Source of the DNA: Trichoplax adhaerens
Taxonomy: Eukaryota > Placozoa > Uniplacotomia > Trichoplacea > Trichoplacidae
Length of the DNA: 64,000 bases
Reading direction: 5' to 3'
Assembly (NCBI RefSeq): GCF_000150275.1
Contig: NW_002060976.1
Span: 255,281-319,280 of the forward strand
A program made the translations under genes and the position numbers. The stretch's first letter is position 1, and each line of letters begins with the position of its first letter. The notes beneath the pieces are model-generated. The model had not been told where the DNA came from, searched no databases, and saw only the letters and a program-made list of their open reading frames with translations. Of this stretch, positions 24,000 through 35,221 are shown piece after piece.

Positions 24000-26900
24000 T
24001 TCAACTGTATTAAGCGTCACTAATATTCTGAAATTAGTACATGGATAGCAGTAGGACCACCTTTTAAGATCAGTATGTTACAGTTATAATTTGGCATCCA
24101 CTTATATATACTATATATATATTATATCAATATAATAAAATGGCATAGGAGGGACTTCAATCGCTATATAACCAATAGTAGAAATTACGTTGTATTGAAT
24201 ATGTAAATCATAGCGGATGCAACGTAAGCAAATAAAACTAATGATGACTGTGAATAAATTGTTACTTAGCGAAATTAATTCATTTACCATATACGCAGTA
24301 GACTAAGACTACTACTGAAATAAAACATTCAATAGTACGTCAATAACTATAATAGTTTTCGACATCCGAAAGGATTTATTTTATCTTCAGATCAATGAAT
24401 TTGAATCTTCGGGAAGGGGAGTGTTTTAAACATCTGTAATCAGTATTTTGATTTATATTAGCCGGCAGAAAACGATTTTATAAGATTGAATGAGAAATGT
24501 GTTTGTTATATATCTTTACTCAATTTATCACGAAAAGAATTTAATAAAAACAACCGTCTCTTGTTTTCTGGGACATCAATTGTTTACATAGGTCGATAAC
24601 ATTGTTATGATAATATTGTTGGGAATGATAGGCGTATTTATTAGATTAATGGTTCTGATTAGAACGATAACAAATTAAAACGGAAAGTCAGGGAAACTAA
24701 TTCACCTACATCTTATATTTCCTTCTTCCTAATCATCGATAATGTTACTACAAGAGTAGTGAGAATATTGATATCCAATTTTTTTATAAACGCTAGTTCT
24801 ATGCTGTAAATGTACAGTATACAGGGAAAAATATGATTCAGATCATATTCCCAATTTCTGTGGATTGTAGATTAGCAGAGATAGCTCGTAGTAGAGACGA
24901 GATGTAAATCTAGAAGCAAATTGATATTTTAAAACTGTATCAGTAGAATGTCAGTATATTTTTTTCTATTACAGTCAAGAATGATTTCATCACTATCAAA
25001 CTAATCTTCAAGGCGGGCAAAAATTTAATTCGAATGAACATGGAGCACATGTTCACGTTGATAATTTACAATTTATTTGATTTGCTGGGATTAAAAACAA
25101 GATCGGTGTTAATATTCATGAAACGGTTAAGTAAACATCGTGTAAGTACAAGCTATTAAGCAGTAGCCTATTAAATTAATTTATTTATACTTCAAAGGAT
25201 AGGCTACGATTGAAGTAGGAGATCGGTTTAATATTATTTACGGGTTAGTATGAAAAATTTTTATATAAATAAATTATAAATTAAATCAGTTGAAATATTC
25301 ATATTTGTAGTTGATCATTTGCTTTGATTTTATTCGGCTGGATGCCATACTGACATTTCTAAAGCTGAAAGCACAATAATATTTTCGCTTGTATTCAACC
25401 ATTAATACTAAGTAAAAAGAACTACTGGGGCCCCCGCAAATAGTATAGCATCACAAACACATATACGTGCTCATCAACTGTGCAGTTAGTTCATTATTAT
25501 TCGATAACCTGTTGCTATTCATTTTTGCATCATAATATGTAATTAAGCCCGTATGGTGATTCATATTGTATATTAATATATTCAGTAAAATCTTTTACGC
25601 TAATGTCACCAATTAATACAATGTATTACGTAAAGAAAAATCAAATTGATGAAGTGATAAATACCGTATAAATAGCAGTATTAATGTTAATGACGTCTGA
25701 AAATCGAACAGTTTTCTAATAAATTATTTTAGCGATTGCGATAGAGATACCGACTTTAGCTGTACTTATAATCCACAAGCATGAGATGACTCTAATTATA
25801 TTATAGACATGGAATAAATGGAAAGAAATCATGTTTTAACTACGTTGGCATCAAAATAATATTGAATGTCAAACATAATTAAAGGTATAGTTTTTGACTA
25901 ATGTGATAATGCAATTTTTAAGGAGGATGATCTTTCTATTCTACTAAAGACTTCTCTATCCCAGTCAGGATTTTATCTGGAATGATTTTTATGCAAGATA
26001 TTAAATATCCAACTATACCTTAATTTTAAACTTATGGTCTGTTCTGATCAGGGGGATTAAATAAAAAATACAAATAATACTACTTGACGTCTATACTTTA
26101 ATTAGAAGGTATAATCTTTCCCTTAGAGCGAGTATGGAATCAGAAAGAGTGATCTTGTCATGAGTAGTATTAAATTTAATATTTTCCTATTGTTGGCATT
26201 TCAGTTATATTTTAATTGTCCCCTTTTATATGATTTAACTACGAATTTTATTTAAATTGGCTTATTGAATGTGCCAGTTTTTAAACATCATGATGTTATG
26301 CTAATGAAATGTATCATTTATATTGGCATTTACAGTAGCAGGATAAAAACAACTTTCAGATCGCTTCTAATAGCTTGATATTAAATATGAAAAGCTATGA
26401 TAGCATTTAAGCGTAGGCAACAATCTATTCACAGATAATTACTATAGCGGCTATGCTTCACTATACTAAATTATCTTGGTGTATAGATTTGGAGATAATT
26501 AATTTACTTGAGCTCTGATTTTTGCGGTGCAGCATTCCAACTAATATTACTTACAGAGACTACCATTAATTAAGCTTTGAGATACTAGATTACTGTCAAT
26601 CTACTAATCTCTAGTTATATAAATTGTGTCTAGCTTCGATTTTGTGATCGACAAAATATACGACTACATCACAATTTGAGATCATCTATTTTGAACATAA
26701 TATTGTCTTTCGTTTAGGGTGCAAGCCTAAGATTGATTTCTAACCACCACCAAACAATTATCGTGGACAAAATTCCGTACGAAAGTCTTCTATGACCCAT
26801 CATGATTTACCACAAAACAATCTACCTTGACACTTTGTACATTCCTTGCATTAAGATAGCTATTAAATTAAGTGCGTAGCACTAGATTAGTGGTCGTTGT

Positions 26901-27351
26901 TAAAAGTCTACTATAATCAGAAATGCAGCATTAATACGGGCGAGTACTAGCACAATCCGCAGCATAGTTAGTATCAGATACACACTGGTTACGATGATTA
27001 CTTAGTCTGATTCAAATTCATAGACAATCATCATGATCCAATCAGTTATAGCTCAAATGGGGATCTAATAGTATTGCAAACCAACAAAATCTGATCCTGT
27101 CTCATTGAAAATTGAATTCATTTTATGAATCCACGAGGGGTTACTTCATGTCGCAGCGAAGTTGAAGCCTAATGTTATAATAATACATAAATGTGTAGAT
27201 ATTGTTGCAGTCAAGATTTTATTATCTAAATGGTATATTTGGACATAAAATAGTCAACCAATCAAAATATGATCGCAGTCCCTGGCAGCATGTTGGTGCT
27301 GCATTTGGATATCATTCACTAAAAGTACCGCTGGAGAGCTTACTGTAATCG
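24000..27351. other. Intergenic region, nothing recognised
   Basis: AT-rich sequence between the afadin-like start and the AIMP2 stop, both on the minus strand. It should hold the afadin-like promoter and 5' exon(s), since the first recognised coding exon is preceded by an acceptor-like tactaatttcag. A short TA-rich microsatellite lies at about 24102-24126. No family-like exon was found on either strand. Confidence 0.45.
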
Positions 27352-28949
27352 CTACAATATATGTCCGAGCTCGTTGAAGCCGTCGTGGTCAGAGCAAGAT
27401 TTATACCATCTTTGAATATTATTGGGTAATGATCCTGCTATTCCAGATTGCTTGACAGCGGAAAATAGTACAATATCTGCTAGCGACACTCTATCACCAA
27501 GCAACCATTGAGATTTGCCAATTTTAGCGTTGATGTTGCGAAGTGTTGCATTTTGTTCACGATTATTGCCATTGAGCAAGCTCGTTTCGATAGAATCGAG
27601 TAAGGAATCAATTTCTGTTGACATCACAGCATCAGAATCATCGTATAAGATAGGAAGAAATAAGCGACATAGATAACGTGCAATATTTCCATCGCCTACG
27701 ATTGCCGTATGACTAACACCATCCACTTTCAAGATTGGACAGTCATCTGCGAAGAAAGATGACGATGTTAGTGAAAAGATACAATGTCCAATTTTAAGTT
27801 TGTAATCCTATCCAAGCTAAGCGTAGTTAAAAAATATGCTTGTATTGGTATTACATTGTCCATGTCATACGATGCATCGATTTTTTTAACTTACCGTTTG
27901 TTATCATGACTGATATAAGAATCCCTTGTCGTCTGGTATGAACTCCGGTATTATATCTTGCTAGCCATTTGCATGTATTGCTTGGTATTGCGCTTGTGAA
28001 GGAAGAGTGCAAATGCGTGGAGAAAGTACATTGGCGGCCACGCTTGACTAATAACTTTTGTAATATGACGGTTGAAAGAGGTAAAGCATTGGGTGACGAC
28101 GTAATGACAACATTGACTGCCGCATTCTCCTAAAAGAGTGATGGTGATAATTTAAAATAGGTCAGTATCCAACGGCTTTCTATCCGCACAGACACCAAAT
28201 GCACTTTAAGTGAAGGCAGGTTTATTACAAAGTGGTAGAAATTGAATTAGCAAGACAACGTACGATAAGCAACCAACGTAACGGTTAAAACTATCACAAT
28301 TTTACGGACCATTGTCGTGATTTGCATCTAAGATCATTACTATTTTTACCTCTGGCTCTGGAATCGTCACACCATGTTGTTGAGCGATCTTGTTGACTTT
28401 CAATTTTAAATCTTGAAGTTGAGCTAATAGATTCACTTGACGTTGTTCTAGCTGGCGTATATCCTCCATCATCTCCTATTGATTTCCAAGAATGCCATGA
28501 CTCAACCAATGCATCAAGTTATATTTCTACAAAGTTAGCGTTAGACGTTGTACTCTAGCAACTATAAAAATACGCTTTATTGCATCCATGCCTCGTTAGT
28601 CAGTTGGTGTTTCTATGGAGATTGGAAGCTATCCAACACTACAAATGACTCACTCCCTATCGTACTACACTCGCTAAACACTATCCATTCATGTCAATAC
28701 TTGGTTAAAGCCAACCAATAATACTGTTGTCATTTCAACGCGTTCTTACTGATCTACCGTCATCATCCTTCTATCTTGGCTATTTATATCACAACATACC
28801 TCTTCTTTTCCACTGTTTTCCTGCTTGCCGTGATGGCTATTCCTCTGTTGATGATCGCTATAAAAGCTATCCACCTTGTACATACAAGTCGGTAAATCGG
28901 TTGGTTGGGCGACCGATACTGGAGGATCAACTTCAAACATGGACGACAT
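27352..28949 (-). CDS. AIMP2: AIMP2 (p38), scaffold of the multi-tRNA-synthetase complex, 4 exons, 301 aa
   Basis: Exons in gene order: 28800-28949, 28350-28475, 27895-28129, 27352-27746. All are GT-AG, the phases are consistent, and 906 nt gives 301 residues (human protein 320). AIMP2 holds lysyl-tRNA synthetase and other members in the cytosolic complex. Seen: an N-terminal MFEVDP followed by DLPTCMYKV, corresponding to the two peptide motifs that bind lysyl-tRNA synthetase in vertebrates (MYQVKP and LPTCMYR). Next comes a leucine-rich coiled coil in exon 2 (QLEQRQVNLLAQLQDLKLKV), then a thioredoxin-like/GST part (SSPNALPLSTVILQKLL, THLHSS). The GST C-terminal half follows, with GDGNIARYL, GKSQWLLGDRVSLADIVLF and NIQRWYKSC. 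Start ATG 28949; an in-frame ATG at 28940 is the alternative. If the exon 2 donor at 28350 were ignored, the frame would run on for only about 20 codons. Confidence 0.94.
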
Positions 28950-29260
28950 ACTTGGCTTCAACCGGTTGATTCAGCGCGTGCTTCTAGCCAGTCAGTCTAC
29001 AGCACGTCAGTCTACAGTACGGTACGTCCGTCGACGGTCAGATGCAGCGAGTGTTGTGAGATGCGGTTATAGTATGCGATGGTTATTGAGCATGAGCAGT
29101 ACCAGATGCTTTCTGTCTCTAATCTCTCCAAGAGCATGCGTGATTATGTACTGGACTGGTCTAGACCGTAACTGGACTGTTACTCAGTGACGCGACAGAA
29201 TGAGAGTGCGTAGTTGCTCTTAAACGGCTAGACGGGAAGGTGCTTGCGTCATAGTGTGAA
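28950..29260. promoter_or_regulatory. GC-richer, CpG-containing region upstream of AIMP2
   Basis: Immediately 5' of the AIMP2 start, about 300 bp are markedly less AT-rich than the surroundings. They contain several CpGs, an imperfect repeat of cacgtcagtctaca type (about 28990-29020), and a palindrome-rich gtacggtacgtccgtcgacgg segment, here given in two parts as gtacggtacg and tccgtcgacgg. Position and composition fit a housekeeping-type promoter and 5' leader. The open frames across it are not gene-like. Confidence 0.4.
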
Positions 29261-32200
29261 GAAAAAAACTTGAAAATGTTTTTTTCATTTTTTTTCCTCT
29301 ATGGCTTGCGTACATATTGTGTTATTCCGTAATATTGTACATAGTACATTGTTAACACAAGGACCAAGGTTTCTAGTACTGTAGTCCTTTATGTTATTTT
29401 GTGCTGGTTGCAGCTGATGTTATTGGTTCAAACATGGACTACGACTAGGAAAAATACCTCGATAAGAAGTCGTTATGAAATTCATCTGGACGGACGGATG
29501 TTCAGCCTACTTTGATAGTCTTTACCGCATATTTCCTGATAATGGATCATAAGAATCAATTCCAAAATTGCAAATATAATTTCCAGGAAAGACTATCACT
29601 TTGTTGTAAACATCATTGAATTATTATAATTAAATTCTGTGATATCCAATTGATAAAGGTAAGAGAAAATATTAAATGCAGTACTTTTATAACGTCAGGC
29701 AATTGTTCATCAATTGATTTTGATAATTATTTTACCTGATGCATACTAATAATTGTAATTACATATTCTAGATTAGTCATTGCTGTAAAAGTGCAGTTCG
29801 AGGTAGAAAATACGTAGTGCTCTATCATATTTTATGCCAATATTTTATATTATGCGTATATACGAATATTGACATAAAAATATACAAGTTAATGTCCTAC
29901 TTCACTGTAATTTTTTCTCTTACAGTATGCTAAGGAGCTAAAGCACCTAAGTAAAATATACTATTGATATAGATTTTATCACGTAATACGTCATTAAGTT
30001 TTGTAATGTTACCATAATGTATATCTTAATCATATATCATAATAGGATTGTACGCCTGCGAGATTCGTAACGGTATTAAAGGTAAAGTCCGTAAGCTATC
30101 CGTGAAGATAATTATGAATAGCGTATGTTGGTTTTAAAGCTGATTGGCTGTTTGGCATATTTATCTAGGTAGTAACTTCTAATTCATATTAGGCTTTGTG
30201 ACATTCATTAATTAATGCATCATCAATATTATAATTTTGTTGTGTGATGAATCATATGTTGACACCTAGCTACTAATTAACTAATATTAAATGTCATAGA
30301 AAGTGTGTTGTGATTCTGGCTATAATAAGTATGTAGACTGGGTTATTAATTAATTACTGTTTTTGCACCAACGAAGTTGGTGAGGATATATAAAGTCTCA
30401 AAGTTCTTAATTGAGAGTTAGTTACGTTAGTCGATGACAGATGGTTATCAGTTGCTAGTCGTAATTGTAAGTTGTGCGTTCAATCGGACATTTTAATAAA
30501 ATAGCTTCTAGAATAAAGTTTTGATCCTTAACGTGAGTAATCTATCGTCTAAGACTCGAATCTAAGTTTGGTTGATTAAAGAGTGCTTAGAGTTAGTTGC
30601 TTAGATAGTTAAGTCTACTTTAGAGGAAAGAATCCCGTTTAATTCTTGTGTTACAATCTCGGTTGTGACAGGCTTGCTATACGGTTTTATTAAAATGCGT
30701 ATCATAAAGCTGGTATGTTTAGCATAAATCTGAAGAAAGATTAATAGAACTAGAAAATAAATATTTATGACTTATAATAGCTAGAGTTGCATGTTGCTTT
30801 TGTGGAAAAGAAGTATCATACAAATTGTAAAAATGTGATAAAGTTCAGGCTAATAAAAATCTTTTTATAATTTAGTTCTTTAGTATGAACACGTATTATT
30901 ATAATGTATAAGTAATTCCTGTATATAATTTTTAGGTGGATAGATATGTTTCAAAACTTATCTGTACTTTACGATGACGGTTTAGTTGGAAAAAAAGGAG
31001 GGCATTGTCATTCACGTTTTTATTTCTGATTTATGAATATAATGTTTTGTCTTTCATTTTATAGCTAGCTTATTATTTTCGATTATTTTCGTTGCTTACT
31101 GTTTCCAGCAGCATTAGTGAATGTAAACAGTTTGCAACTGTCTTTAAATGATTTATTAACCTCTTAACGTTTATGTTATTTACATCGTTGTAAGTAGTCA
31201 ATTTTATGGATTTTGCTAGGAACTATTATTAAACACTTGGTAGATACCATTTTTTGAAATTTGCAGTAAAGGATGTCATTGCAATTTTTACAATTGTGTT
31301 AGCTTCTCTCAATCTAAAGATTTCTCATTGCATTTTCAATACGAAACCTTCATTTGGCTATGGATCGTAATTATTATCATAAAATTGAAATGATAAAGAG
31401 CATTATTAAGAGCAGATAGCATGATATAATTATGTATAGTCCAATAAATGATCAACAATATTATTAGGTTTTGTTTTTACTTATCTACTTTGCTAGCAAC
31501 CATAACACTGGTATTTTATTTTATATTTCCAAAAGTTCAATTTGCTAAATTTGAGTTAGGTCATTTTTTACAATTGCTATACGTCGAATTATGTAAGAAG
31601 ATATAATTTATTCTTATTGGTCTGCGGAATATTCTAGGAGTACTACAGTTAAGATGGCACAATAATTTTGTTGCTATAACACCTCGGCCAGATTTCTTCA
31701 GTGATTATTAGTAGAATAATACTCTAGATAGGAGTATTTAGCGTTGTCGAATAATATAAGTATTTGCATAGATATTTTACAGTCTTAGGTATCAAACATA
31801 ATTATCAACTCTAGCGTAGCCTGGGGTGGTATCCAGCTTCAACTGATTTTCTAGTAAAGAGCTTACAATATGGAATGTAGTATTCTATTGCATGATTTTG
31901 TAAGAAATTGTGAGAGGTTAGAAATTAATTAAATCCAATTATCCGCTTTATCTTAGTCACTTTCGACTGCTCTTATTGGAAGGAAAAGTGATTATACGAC
32001 GTGACAAGTCCAACTCTTAAAATATCCTATCATTACGACCTACTACGGTATCAAACTATTAAATAAAATTGAAACTTGTGAATATTATTTCGTTCTGATG
32101 CAGTACAAGTCGGTGATTCACAGTCGCAATTACCGCTAAATCCGTTTCACTATTAATTTACTAGCAATACTTTTGCTATAGGGATCTTTGCAAAATTCCT

Positions 32201-33590
32201 AATTTAGATAGAGCATTGATCGCTAGTTTCGAATAGGAATTGCCACGATAGTATCATTTCTAGATGTGACGCGCTAAATGATCTAATATGCTGAGTAATG
32301 TCACTACTCAAATGATAATAAATGGTAGTCAATTATTTTAATGAACTATTGAATAGCACTTCTTTTCTGATATCGAATAAGGTACAATTGTGCTTTCGAC
32401 AGATAATGGCATAAACTGCGATTTCTTGTAAAATTTTGCTTTACTACATTTACTTTGCTAGTCTTAATTAACATATACTAACAGCTTATTCACTATGGCA
32501 ATCTACAGTTACCTAAATGAAAGGCCTTTAACTACATAATATCATTAATATCACAATATCTACCAGCAGCGAGTTATTTCATTCAATTATTGAATAGCTT
32601 ACTTTTCCAATACTGTGTACTACATGATATCATTTATCTCACATTACTGTATCGTCTAGAAATAGGTATTTAGAGTCTTAAACTGATTTTGAGGTAGCAT
32701 TATACATGGATTAGCCATCCAAATACTTTTCATAATAATCATATCACCGATGGCAGTATTTGTATTTCTTGCTTTCTAGTTTAGTTTAATTGAAGGAATA
32801 TATGCTGTTCATTTAACCTTCCCTTTATTCCAGATTAATTAACATGTGTAATGAAGATTGGTCAGTCATTTGCACTATATAGATAGATTATTGACCTTAT
32901 TATCTCTCGTATAGCTCTTTAAGTTTCTTAATCGTTGTTAGTACCAGCGCATCTTAAGAGTAAGATAAGCTAAGATTATAGTTCTGTAATATACCTAAAC
33001 GATTAAGCATAGGAACTTAAGATGATCACTTTATAGCGTTTGCCGATTTGCTATATTCTTTTTCAAATGACAATTGTGATAACTGTAACCAAATTTTTGC
33101 AATTGCTATTGATTTATTCTATTTTCTTGAATTTTCAAATTAATTACATCAGGTATGAAACCCAATTTTTATGTTAAGTGCTATTACTATTTCCATTAGT
33201 TTTAAAGTTTTAATCCAAGAATTGAATATCGGCGATAAAATCAACAAATATATTCATGGACTCATTCATACTGATTATGGTTAGTTAGATACGAGTACTA
33301 TCCATTAGCTTCAGAGCAACCCATAGAAAACTTCACTTCAAGTTACTAAACTCCAAATAGTATGCCACTTGTAAGCTATACAAGGTCATACGCTCTTTTA
33401 GATCAGAAAATATGCAAACCCAACATTATTTATTCATAGTCTGTGCGTTACTGGTAAACAGTACGTACCGACGAAGTAAACAAAGAAGAAATGTTTTGTA
33501 CTGTAAGCAAATATTTACCTTTCCGTTACTGTTTGAATTCGTAATTTTAAATACATAATATTTTTGAATGCCTTCGATTGAATTCATCAA
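29261..33590. other. Intergenic region with one possible LTR-like module
   Basis: No exon of a recognised family was seen on either strand. At 30386-30394 there is a good TATA box (TATATAAAG), followed about 105-120 bp later by two AATAAA signals (30495, 30512). This spacing resembles the U3-R layout of an LTR and of the element at 34879-35221, but I could not define ends or target duplications. The rest is featureless AT-rich sequence. Confidence 0.3.
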
Positions 33591-34652
33591 CTATGTAGTA
33601 TTTAATCTGCCTCTTGATGTAACAATATCGCTACTAGGTGCAACCCCACGTCTTTTAGATTCAAAATTAGCACTTAAAACCATGAATAGAACTGGATTAA
33701 CAGCCGCGTTCAGATATAGTAACAGGACCAAAGTAGGAAATAAATCAGTTTCTTCTGGCTTATAGTTTGGTATAAATTGGCCAAGAATAGAAAATATCAT
33801 GATAGGCAAATATGTAAATACATTGGTAAATACAACAGAAGCCAATATAAGACTAACACGTTTTTCAATGCGAGAAGATGAATTAGATTTGAATAATGAT
33901 CTGGATTGCTTCAATTTCATGCATATTATAATATACAATATCATTGATGTAGTATGCATGCTAAAGCCCAAAAATAATTCAATATACAAAACTGCTAGTA
34001 CCATAAAGCCCTTTGAGGAATCGGTATTACAGAATTGTCCAAGTATGTCAAAACGAGTTGAGTGATGTACAGTTGCACCATGCGCTGAAAGTAGGCCAAT
34101 CGTGAAAGCAACAATAAAACCTAAAAGCCAAAATATAGTAGCGACGACACGAGCATCTTTGATTGTAATTTTGCGACGACTATGGGGAAATACAACCAAG
34201 ATATATCGATCAACTGCTACTATAAACGTCATTGAGATTGATATAACTAGGGACAGTTGGCTCAGAATTCTTTCCATAGTACATGTAGGGCTAATTATCC
34301 ACTCATTTTCGATACTGGAATAATTAGGGTATGGTCCATACTTATTTCGATAGTAGTTGGTGTAAGAGCTATCGCTAATAGCCAAAATTACTAAGTATAA
34401 ACTGCTGACCAAGTCACCAAGGCTTAAATTAAACAGCAAAAAGATGGATGGATTTCGACTAATGAGAAGTCTATAGCGATTATTCACTATTAAATATTTT
34501 GTAAAAATTGTCTTAGATTTATGGTAATTTAGTAGAAGTAATTCCGCAATAATGATAATATTGCAGGGCAAACTAACTAAACCTAACGACCAACATAGTC
34601 CACGAACAATATTATAGTGAAGAAATACTGAATAAGAACTGTAATTCAACAT
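33591..34652 (-). CDS. Rhodopsin-class GPCR, LGR-like seven-transmembrane domain, 353 aa, single exon
   Basis: A complete 353-codon frame with seven hydrophobic segments. Seen: TM1 about 20-40, then an unusually long first intracellular loop; TM2 as FLLFNLSLGDLVSSLYLVIL; TM3 ending in a DRY box (VAVDRYILVVFP); a TM4 tryptophan; TM5 near FMVLAVLYIELFLGF; TM6 RVSLILASVVFTN; TM7 with LNAAVNPVLFMV, an NPxxF variant of NPxxY. The TM2-ECL1 wording (L-x-N-L-x-x-x-D-L then AISDS) and TM7 resemble leucine-rich-repeat GPCRs (LGR/relaxin receptor type). No leucine-rich ectodomain is seen upstream: an in-frame TAG lies just before the ATG, and a probable solo LTR begins 227 bp away. It is either a short receptor or a truncated LGR. 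The ligand is unknown. Confidence 0.85.
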   Translation of the reverse strand: MLNYSSYSVFLHYNIVRGLCWSLGLVSLPCNIIIIAELLLLNYHKSKTIFTKYLIVNNRYRLLISRNPSIFLLFNLSLGDLVSSLYLVILAISDSSYTNYYRNKYGPYPNYSSIENEWIISPTCTMERILSQLSLVISISMTFIVAVDRYILVVFPHSRRKITIKDARVVATIFWLLGFIVAFTIGLLSAHGATVHHSTRFDILGQFCNTDSSKGFMVLAVLYIELFLGFSMHTTSMILYIIICMKLKQSRSLFKSNSSSRIEKRVSLILASVVFTNVFTYLPIMIFSILGQFIPNYKPEETDLFPTLVLLLYLNAAVNPVLFMVLSANFESKRRGVAPSSDIVTSRGRLNTT

Positions 34653-34878
34653 TTTATCGTTATCGTTATTAAACTACTTATCGTTATGTTGATATTGCAG
34701 AAGATAGACAATGGTAAAACGATCAAACCAAAGTATTGCGTATCGAAAATGTCGTAAGTTAAGTTCTTTTCGGTAAATATAAAACAGTCCAGGATCAGAA
34801 CACTGTAAGACAGTGTAATATTGTATTCTAAGTTGATGATATATTTAGTAATGTCTACCGTAGGTGTTGTGTTCAACA
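34646..34878 (-). other. Short open frame overlapping the 5' end of the LGR-like GPCR
   Basis: A 77-codon frame, offset from the receptor frame, runs from the edge of the neighbouring LTR-like element to TGA at 34646. It contains NLTYDIFDTQYFGLIVLPL. It may be a remnant of an ectodomain or an upstream exon of the receptor, cut off by the insertion. Its ATG overlaps the element boundary by one base, so it is probably not a native start. Evidence that it is coding is weak. Confidence 0.25.
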
Positions 34879-35221
34879 TGTGATAGATATACTCGTTAGA
34901 AGCTTAAGTATTAAATATAGCTAGCTTAGAAGCTGTAATCCTTTTGAAGAGGAGCGTTACAGTGCTCACACTAGAGCTTCACATGAAAGGTGTAAACTAG
35001 CCTGTATTTGAGATGCTAATACTGAAGTGTGTAGTAAGTAAGGTGCTAAGACTGTAAACGCGGAAAGGTATATAAGCGAGTAGTTTAGTATAGTAAGCTA
35101 GTTCTTTCTCGTTAGAGGTCCTCAGCTAATTGATTACGTTGTATCTTCATAAAGGAGGTTTTGTTCAATAAATCTTAATTTACTAAAGTTTTTTGAAGAT
35201 TCTTGATCTATCAACCTCACA
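34879..35221 (+). mobile_element. Probable solo LTR (343 bp), TGTGA...TCACA, 4-bp flanking duplication
   Basis: The element begins TGTGAT and ends CCTCACA, giving 5-bp inverted ends TGTGA/TCACA. It is bordered on both sides by aaca (34875-34878 and 35222-35225), a candidate 4-bp target duplication. Inside, a TATA box (TATATAAG, 35069) is followed 98 bp later by AATAAA (35167), the U3-R order expected of an LTR in plus orientation. No second copy or internal retroelement coding was seen in the window. The 4-bp duplication is short, so chance cannot be excluded. It sits directly upstream of the minus-strand LGR-like receptor. Confidence 0.6.

Noticed and set aside
24990-25160. Plus-strand open stretch with a protein-like look (IKLIFKAGKNLIRMN...)
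   Set aside because: No ATG-led frame of useful length, no splice sites in phase, no recognised family.
28876-29190. 104-codon plus-strand ORF upstream of AIMP2
   Set aside because: It overlaps AIMP2 exon 1 in antisense and runs through a GC-rich promoter-like region where stop codons are rare; no motifs.
33799-34323. Plus-strand ORFs of 88 and 73 codons
   Set aside because: Antisense shadows of the LGR-like GPCR.
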